NCBI GenBank assembly: GCA_900299255.1
Contig: OMJB01000020.1
Span: 1-34,700, forward strand
Reading direction: 5' to 3'
Length of the DNA stretch: 34,700 nucleotides
From: Sphingobacteriales bacterium
Lineage (GTDB): Bacteria; Bacteroidota; Bacteroidia; Chitinophagales; Chitinophagaceae
The position numbers were made by a program, and so were the translations under genes. Shown piece by piece: positions 30,201 through 34,700 of the stretch. The notes beneath the pieces are model-generated. The model did not search any database, was not told where the DNA came from, and worked only from the letters and a program-made list of their open reading frames with translations. Numbering within the stretch: position 1 is the first letter of the stretch; every line of letters begins with the position of its first letter.

Positions 30201-31736
30201 TCAGGCTTCATCTTCGTCGCTAAAGTTCATATTCAGCATACTTCCAAGCATGTCGGCAAAGGCATACCCTCCTTTTTCAACCCCCTTCTTACTGATAAGA
30301 GAAAATTCAGATAGGCCATGCAGCAAAAACTCCATCAGCAGGCCCGCCTGCTCTTCATTTGCATTTGGATAATATTGCTTAACTGCAGCATACAACCCAT
30401 CAACCATATATAACTTTGCTATATAAACTTCTGGGGTATCGCCTTGCAGCACCGACAGGCCGTTACCTTTGCCAAACCAGTCAATTACAGGCTGGTACGG
30501 GTTCGGCTTGTGTTTTGTCTTGCCTATGGCACCCGATTCCGAATTGTCTCGCCCCTTTTTAAACGACTGAGGATCAGGAAAATACATTGTAAAAAGTGAT
30601 CTTATAGCCTGCCCCAGCAGCCTGTGGGCTACAGTCAGCGGCCCCTCTTGCTCCCCTTCATATACCAGTTCTATTTTCCCGGTAATTGATGGCACAACAC
30701 CCACAAAATCTGCAATTCTGGTCACCGTTGAGCTTTCTCCATTCTGCAGCGCACGGAGTTCAGCTGTACTTACCAGATTTTCAAATGCCGAAATAGTGAG
30801 CCTCGCCGAAACACCGCTTTTCTGATCTACATATTCACTTTTGCGGGCCTCCATGGCTATTTGTTCAATCAGCTGCCGGCAGATTTCTGGCACATCCACC
30901 CTTTGCACCTGCTCGGGCAGTAGATTGGCTTCCTGTTTCGTTATTGCCCCTGATACCTCTATCGTTTTTGGGTAATGCGTAATAATCTGGCTCTCTATCC
31001 GGTCCTTCAACGGAGTGACAATACTGCCCCTGTTGGTATAATCCTCCGGATTGGCAGTAAATATGAACAGGATATCCAACGGAAGCATGAGTTTGAAGCC
31101 ACGGATCTGGATGTCCCCCTCTTGCAGAATATTAAACAGCGAAACCTGTATCCTTGCCTGAAGGTCTGGCAGCTCATTAATCACAAAAATACTTCTGTGC
31201 GACCGTGGTATTATACCGTAATGCAGTACCTGCTCATCAGCAAAGCTAAGCCTGAGATTGGCTGCTTTTATCGGGTCTATATCTCCTATGAGGTCAGCCA
31301 CAGAAACGTCTGGCGTAGCAAGTTTCTCACCATACCGCTCGCTCCTGTGTATCCAGTCTATGGGTGTTTCATCTCCGTTTACCTCCAGCAATCGCCTCGC
31401 ATAATGAGAAATAGGTGCAAATGGGTCATCATTAATCTCACTGCCGGCTACTACCGGTATCCACTCATCCAGCAGGTTCACCATTTCCCGTGCCATTCGT
31501 GTTTTAGCCTGTCCGCGCAGGCCCAGAAATAAAATATTATGCCTGGAAAGGATGGCCCTTTCCACATCAGGTATTACTGTATCCTCATACCCCAGTACCG
31601 TCTGAAACGGGCTTTGTTTTTCCCCGATAAATCGTATCAGGTTGCTCCGCACTTCGTCTTTTATCTTCTTTGGTGTATACCCAGCTTTTTTCAAAGCTCC
31701 AAAAGTGCTGATTGTTGGTTTGTTCGTTTGCTGCAT
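30201..31736 (-). CDS. AAA+ ATPase of the magnesium-chelatase ChlI / MoxR type
   Basis: A 511-residue AAA+ ATPase. Walker A is GLRGQAKT at 72-79. The Walker B position reads IFVINELPDL (183-192), with Asn where most ATPases have the first Asp; the following Glu187/188 region is kept. Sensor 1 is FTANPEDYTNRG (226-237) and the arginine finger lies in LKDRIES (Arg246). The C-terminal 200 residues form a helical lid and an extension without known motifs. Proteins of this type remodel partners, often ones with von Willebrand A domains, or insert metal ions. No such partner is encoded next to it. An unknown exported protein precedes it by 61 bases on the same strand, and the two may be co-transcribed. 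Confidence 0.87.
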   Translation of the reverse strand: MQQTNKPTISTFGALKKAGYTPKKIKDEVRSNLIRFIGEKQSPFQTVLGYEDTVIPDVERAILSRHNILFLGLRGQAKTRMAREMVNLLDEWIPVVAGSEINDDPFAPISHYARRLLEVNGDETPIDWIHRSERYGEKLATPDVSVADLIGDIDPIKAANLRLSFADEQVLHYGIIPRSHRSIFVINELPDLQARIQVSLFNILQEGDIQIRGFKLMLPLDILFIFTANPEDYTNRGSIVTPLKDRIESQIITHYPKTIEVSGAITKQEANLLPEQVQRVDVPEICRQLIEQIAMEARKSEYVDQKSGVSARLTISAFENLVSTAELRALQNGESSTVTRIADFVGVVPSITGKIELVYEGEQEGPLTVAHRLLGQAIRSLFTMYFPDPQSFKKGRDNSESGAIGKTKHKPNPYQPVIDWFGKGNGLSVLQGDTPEVYIAKLYMVDGLYAAVKQYYPNANEEQAGLLMEFLLHGLSEFSLISKKGVEKGGYAFADMLGSMLNMNFSDEDEA

Positions 31737-31797
31737 GTATTCTGTTTTCTGACCTTAACTTCTCTTTTGTAATTACCGCACTAGTGTTCACAGCGGT

Positions 31798-33087
31798 TTA
31801 TTCATCATCATTGTTTGCCCTGGCCCGTTTCTTCGGCTTCTCCTCCTTTACATCCTCCTGCTTCTTTTTTACTCGTTTATTATCATCGTCTTTCTTTTTT
31901 GTTTCCTGAGCAGCCTTGTTCTTTTTACCTGTCACTGATGTTTCATCACTTCTCCCCACCATTCCCAGGTCCAGTATTTTTTCAAGCTGCATGAGCTTGC
32001 TGGCGCTGATGTCCGTTTGCTTTAGTTCCACATCATAGCCTGTCTGGTTGTCGTTGTTGGTCCATGATCCGGTGTAAACCCTGTTTTTTAGTTCCAATTC
32101 CATGGTGCCTATCGGGGGATTGTCTTCCATTGTCCACTTTCCGTCGTCACTCCTCACGATATGAAGTAATACATAGCTTACCTGATCGCCGAACTTATAC
32201 AATCCGTCATATGCATTGATTTTCCCAGTTCGCAGGTCCTTCATATAACGCACAAACAGTTTTACCGGAATTTCATCATCGAATTTCCCCTCATAGTAGC
32301 GCCTGTCCACAACTTCCCGCCTACCCTTGAAACTGTCATCTTCTATCAGGTTTACGCCCAGCAACGCTTGCCGCTTGATGATGGCGGAGTCAAGTGTCAC
32401 AGCAGATGTATCCAGCAGCCCGTTCTTCACAGAGTCGCTTTTTGCACTGTCTATCTGCCTGCTTTTTGCCAGCCACTCAAAATACTTTTGTTCTTCTGCT
32501 TCTTTTTTCAGGTACTGCTCTATCGTAGACGCTTCAAGCATGTTGATTACCTGCCCTCCGAAAAAATAACCATTGATTTTTTGAATCTCAGTAATGGTGA
32601 TGCAAAAGGTAAGCCTTCCCACAACATCCCTCACAAAAAGATAACCCTTGAACCGTTCGGGAACAATTCTGTTATATCCTACAAGGTCTCTGTTGGGTAT
32701 CATTTTGCTCAGCTCATACCTTTGTATCACTACATTATCCCAATGTATGCCAGAGTCTTCCCCTTTTGTAAGTACATTCAAAAACCTCGCCATTATCTGG
32801 TGATTGTACATAGGGTCAAACTGCAGCAATGATTTGGGGTGTTCTTTTAAATGATTCAAGTCTCTCAAAGCTTCAGGCGACCTGTCGGGCGGGTGCATCA
32901 CCAGAGCCCAAAGGCTGTCAAATGGCGGGAAAAGGTAAAAATACCCTGTTGAGTCTTTATGGCTCAGGCAACCTACCACATTGTTCATCAGCCCCACTTC
33001 TGTTCTCGGCTCTCCACGGTAGCGGCGCTTACCTGCAAGCGAGGTAAAACCCGCTATCAATAAAAGCACTGCCAGAAAATACTTCAT
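31798..33087 (-). CDS. Exported protein of unknown function with a charged C-terminal tail
   Basis: A 429-residue protein I do not recognise. A signal peptide covers about residues 1-19 (MKYFLAVLLLIAGFTSLAG). The body has no repeats or cofactor motifs. It includes aromatic segments (STGYFYLFPPFDSLWALVMH) and a sequence like a lipocalin-type or surface-binding beta region near 300-350 (DGLYKFGDQVSYVLLHI, WTMEDNPPIGTMELELKNR and VYTGSWTNNDNQTGYDVELK). From about 380 the chain is almost all Lys, Glu, Asp and Arg, and should be disordered. It precedes the AAA+ ATPase by 61 bases. A TAACTTTA -7-like element with TTTG 22 bases upstream lies before its start. Function is open. Confidence 0.7.
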   Translation of the reverse strand: MKYFLAVLLLIAGFTSLAGKRRYRGEPRTEVGLMNNVVGCLSHKDSTGYFYLFPPFDSLWALVMHPPDRSPEALRDLNHLKEHPKSLLQFDPMYNHQIMARFLNVLTKGEDSGIHWDNVVIQRYELSKMIPNRDLVGYNRIVPERFKGYLFVRDVVGRLTFCITITEIQKINGYFFGGQVINMLEASTIEQYLKKEAEEQKYFEWLAKSRQIDSAKSDSVKNGLLDTSAVTLDSAIIKRQALLGVNLIEDDSFKGRREVVDRRYYEGKFDDEIPVKLFVRYMKDLRTGKINAYDGLYKFGDQVSYVLLHIVRSDDGKWTMEDNPPIGTMELELKNRVYTGSWTNNDNQTGYDVELKQTDISASKLMQLEKILDLGMVGRSDETSVTGKKNKAAQETKKKDDDNKRVKKKQEDVKEEKPKKRARANNDDE

Positions 33088-33145
33088 TTATGTTGGTTGT
33101 GGAAAGCAGAAAAAAATAAAGTTAGTGTTTTTAACCCTCACGCAC

Positions 33146-33511
33146 TCAAATAGCCTTACCTGCTATTTCATACAATCTTTCCGGCGGACGGGCAATCAAC
33201 GCTGTATCACCCTTTTCAATGATGGGGCGTTCTATAAGTACCGGATAGGCCGCTAGTATTTTCAGCCATTCGTCTTCAGTTATATTTTTACCTTCATACT
33301 GTTCCTTATACAAGGGTTCACTTTTGCGAACCAATGCAGATGGCGTCATTCCCAGTTTCCTGAGCAGGCTTTGCAGCTCCACCTCACTTAACGGGTCTGT
33401 AAGGTACCACCTCACCTCATGCGGAATATGCGCCTCCTGCATTATTTCCAACGCACCCCTGCATTTACTGCACGCTCCGTTGTGGTATATTGTTATTTCA
33501 AAATCAGCCAT
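33146..33511 (-). CDS. arsC: Arsenate reductase family protein (ArsC, glutaredoxin-type)
   Basis: A 121-residue thioredoxin-fold protein of the ArsC/YffB family. The catalytic cysteine is Cys14 in NGACSKCRGAL, with a second cysteine at 17. Three family arginines are present: Arg62 in LVRKSE, Arg95 in IERPII and Arg108 in IARPPER; in characterised ArsC they hold arsenate. ArsC reduces arsenate to arsenite with glutathione and glutaredoxin. It is 25 bases downstream of scoB and could be co-transcribed with it. It is about 32 kb from the arsR-arsM locus, so it is not part of that operon. A Spx- or YffB-like role unrelated to arsenic remains possible, but the complete arginine set favours ArsC. 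Confidence 0.88.
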   Translation of the reverse strand: MADFEITIYHNGACSKCRGALEIMQEAHIPHEVRWYLTDPLSEVELQSLLRKLGMTPSALVRKSEPLYKEQYEGKNITEDEWLKILAAYPVLIERPIIEKGDTALIARPPERLYEIAGKAI

Positions 33512-33536
33512 AAATATTTCAGGCTACCGCCCCTCG

Positions 33537-34193
33537 TTACACTGCCATTTCCTTTACATCTTCAGCTATCACCAGCCTGCCTGCTGTTTTTGCTTTGATT
33601 TCATCTATTGTTACACCGGGTGCATATTCCAGTAGTTTGAAGCCTTCGCTGGTAATATCAAATAACCCAAGGTCGGTTACTATCTTCTTCACACATTTTA
33701 CACCGGTTATAGGTAGCGTACACTTAGGTAGTAGTTTACTTTCACCCTTCGGATTAGTATGCTGCATGGCAACTATGATGTTTTTTGCCGCAGCCACCAG
33801 ATCCATCGCACCTCCCATTCCCTTCACCATTTTACCGGGTATTTTCCAGTTAGCTATATCACCGTTATCTGCTACTTCCATAGCGCCCAGCACGGTAAGG
33901 TCTACCTTACCCGCCCGTATCATACCAAAGCTCATGGCACTGTCAAAAAACGCCGATCCGGGAATAGTAGTTATTGTCTGCTTGCCGGCATTGATCAGGT
34001 CAGCATCTTCTTCCCCTTCATACGGGAACGGCCCCATACCCAGCAACCCGTTTTCACTTTGCAACACCACATCCACGCCTTCCGGTATGTAATTGGCCAC
34101 CAGCGTAGGTATGCCAATGCCCAGGTTCACATAAAAACCGTCTTTCAATTCCTGCGCTATGCGCTTCGCAATTTGTTCTTTATTTAACGCCAT
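33537..34193 (-). CDS. scoB: 3-oxoacid (succinyl-CoA:acetoacetate) CoA-transferase, subunit B
   Basis: A 218-residue beta subunit of a family I CoA-transferase, which moves CoA from succinyl-CoA to acetoacetate so that ketone bodies and branched-chain or aromatic degradation products can enter central metabolism. The nucleotide-type GIGIPT loop is at 25-30, and the catalytic glutamate is Glu47 in SENGLLGMGP (46-55). Further family segments are GAMEVADNGDIANWKIPGK and KGMGGAMDLV. Length is typical. It starts three bases after the scoA stop, so the two are translationally coupled. arsC follows after 25 bases. Confidence 0.96.
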   Translation of the reverse strand: MALNKEQIAKRIAQELKDGFYVNLGIGIPTLVANYIPEGVDVVLQSENGLLGMGPFPYEGEEDADLINAGKQTITTIPGSAFFDSAMSFGMIRAGKVDLTVLGAMEVADNGDIANWKIPGKMVKGMGGAMDLVAAAKNIIVAMQHTNPKGESKLLPKCTLPITGVKCVKKIVTDLGLFDITSEGFKLLEYAPGVTIDEIKAKTAGRLVIAEDVKEMAV

Positions 34194-34196
34194 GTT

Positions 34197-34700
34197 TTAG
34201 TTTCTTTTGCGGGTTGTTCTTTGTTCTATTCTTTTTTCATAATCCCTTCCCTCGAAAATTCTGTGCACATAGATACCCGGCACATGTATGCAATTAGGAT
34301 CCAGTTCGCCTACCGGCACCAGATGCTCTACCTCAGCAATGGTTATTTTTCCTGCCATCGCCATCATCGGACTAAAATTGCGTGCAGTGCCTTTAAAAAT
34401 CAGATTGCCTTGAGTATCGCCCTTCCACGCTTTTACGATTGCAAAATCAGAGTCAAAGGCATATTCCATCAGATAATCCTTACCGTTGAAATTGCGCACT
34501 TCCTTTCCTTCCGCCACCTCTGTGCCAATACCCGCCAGCAGAAAAACAGCTGGCATCCCGTATCCCGCAGCCATACAGCGCGTAGCCAGCGTGCCTTGTG
34601 GCACCAGTTCTACTTCAAGTTCACCACTGAGCATCTGCCGTTCAAACTCTGCATTCTCTCCCACATATGATGAGATCATTTTCTTTACCTGCCTTTGCTG
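34197..34700 (-). CDS. scoA: 3-oxoacid CoA-transferase, subunit A, 5' part missing
   Basis: The C-terminal 167 residues of the alpha subunit partner of ScoB. The frame is open to the right edge, where it already reads QQRQVKKMISSYVGENAEFE, the middle of the family sequence, so the N-terminal third lies outside the window. Conserved segments are LSGELEVELVPQGTLATR, then GKDYLMEYAFDSDFAIVKAWKGDTQGNLIF, KGTARNFSPMMAMAGKITIAEVE and the end VPVGELDPNCIHVPGIYV. The internal Met at 34679 is not the true start. It forms the active heterodimer or heterotetramer with ScoB and the genes are three bases apart. Confidence 0.96.
   Translation of the reverse strand, partial: QQRQVKKMISSYVGENAEFERQMLSGELEVELVPQGTLATRCMAAGYGMPAVFLLAGIGTEVAEGKEVRNFNGKDYLMEYAFDSDFAIVKAWKGDTQGNLIFKGTARNFSPMMAMAGKITIAEVEHLVPVGELDPNCIHVPGIYVHRIFEGRDYEKRIEQRTTRKRN

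Noticed and set aside
1-34700. tRNA, rRNA, prophage, transposase, integron or defence-system genes
   Set aside because: None was seen on either strand when reading gaps and frames.

Overview
The window looks like a chromosomal segment of a member of the Bacteroidota, most like the Chitinophagaceae. This rests on several things in the sequence. There is a SusC/SusD pair and a type IX secretion C-terminal sorting domain. Gln-type signal peptidase sites (AQ) end the signal peptides of the beta-barrel proteins. Shine-Dalgarno sequences are nearly absent. Repeated matches to the Bacteroidota sigma-ABfr promoter (TTG or TTTG, 19-21 bp, TAnnTTTG) precede arsR, smc, the dioxygenase and rplM. I found no tRNA, rRNA, CRISPR array, phage gene or transposase.

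Layout. 1-860: arsenic detoxification genes on the minus strand (arsR-arsM, arsM cut by the window edge), with a nested palindrome at the arsR promoter. 955-5291: an APC-family amino acid permease, a Tat-signal DOPA-dioxygenase-like protein, an AlkA-type DNA glycosylase, a membrane-anchored J-domain protein and a YkgJ-type cysteine-cluster protein. 5332-10064: smc and ruvB, minus strand. 10231-12561: a secreted NHL beta-propeller with a T9SS tail and, convergent to it, an outer-membrane barrel. Between them lies an apparent small-RNA gene with a sigma54-like promoter. 12759-18254: a susC-susD-lipoprotein operon closed by a strong terminator. 18634-22005: a small membrane protein and the translation operon rplM-rpsI-rpsB-tsf. 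22101-26995: comEC and an RND/MMPL exporter. 27023-27484: a broken fatty-acid-hydroxylase gene carrying a palindromic repeat. 27567-33087: an M28 peptidase with PDZ domain, a beta-barrel protein, a ChlI/MoxR-like AAA+ ATPase and an unknown exported protein. 33146-34700: an arsenate-reductase-family protein and the two subunits of 3-oxoacid CoA-transferase (scoA cut by the window edge).

Most of the window is housekeeping sequence: chromosome organisation, recombination, repair, translation and ketone-body/acyl-CoA metabolism. The accessory parts are the two separate arsenic-related loci, the Sus-type uptake operon and the non-coding or decayed intervals. The least explained signals are the candidate sigma54-driven structured RNA at 11683-11807, the hydroxylase pseudogene with its palindromic insert at 27023-27484, the Gly/Arg-rich tail on ribosomal protein S2, the 28-base palindrome between rpsB and tsf, and the ATPase plus unknown exported protein pair at 30201-33087. 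All functional calls come from reading the sequence; no database search was run.
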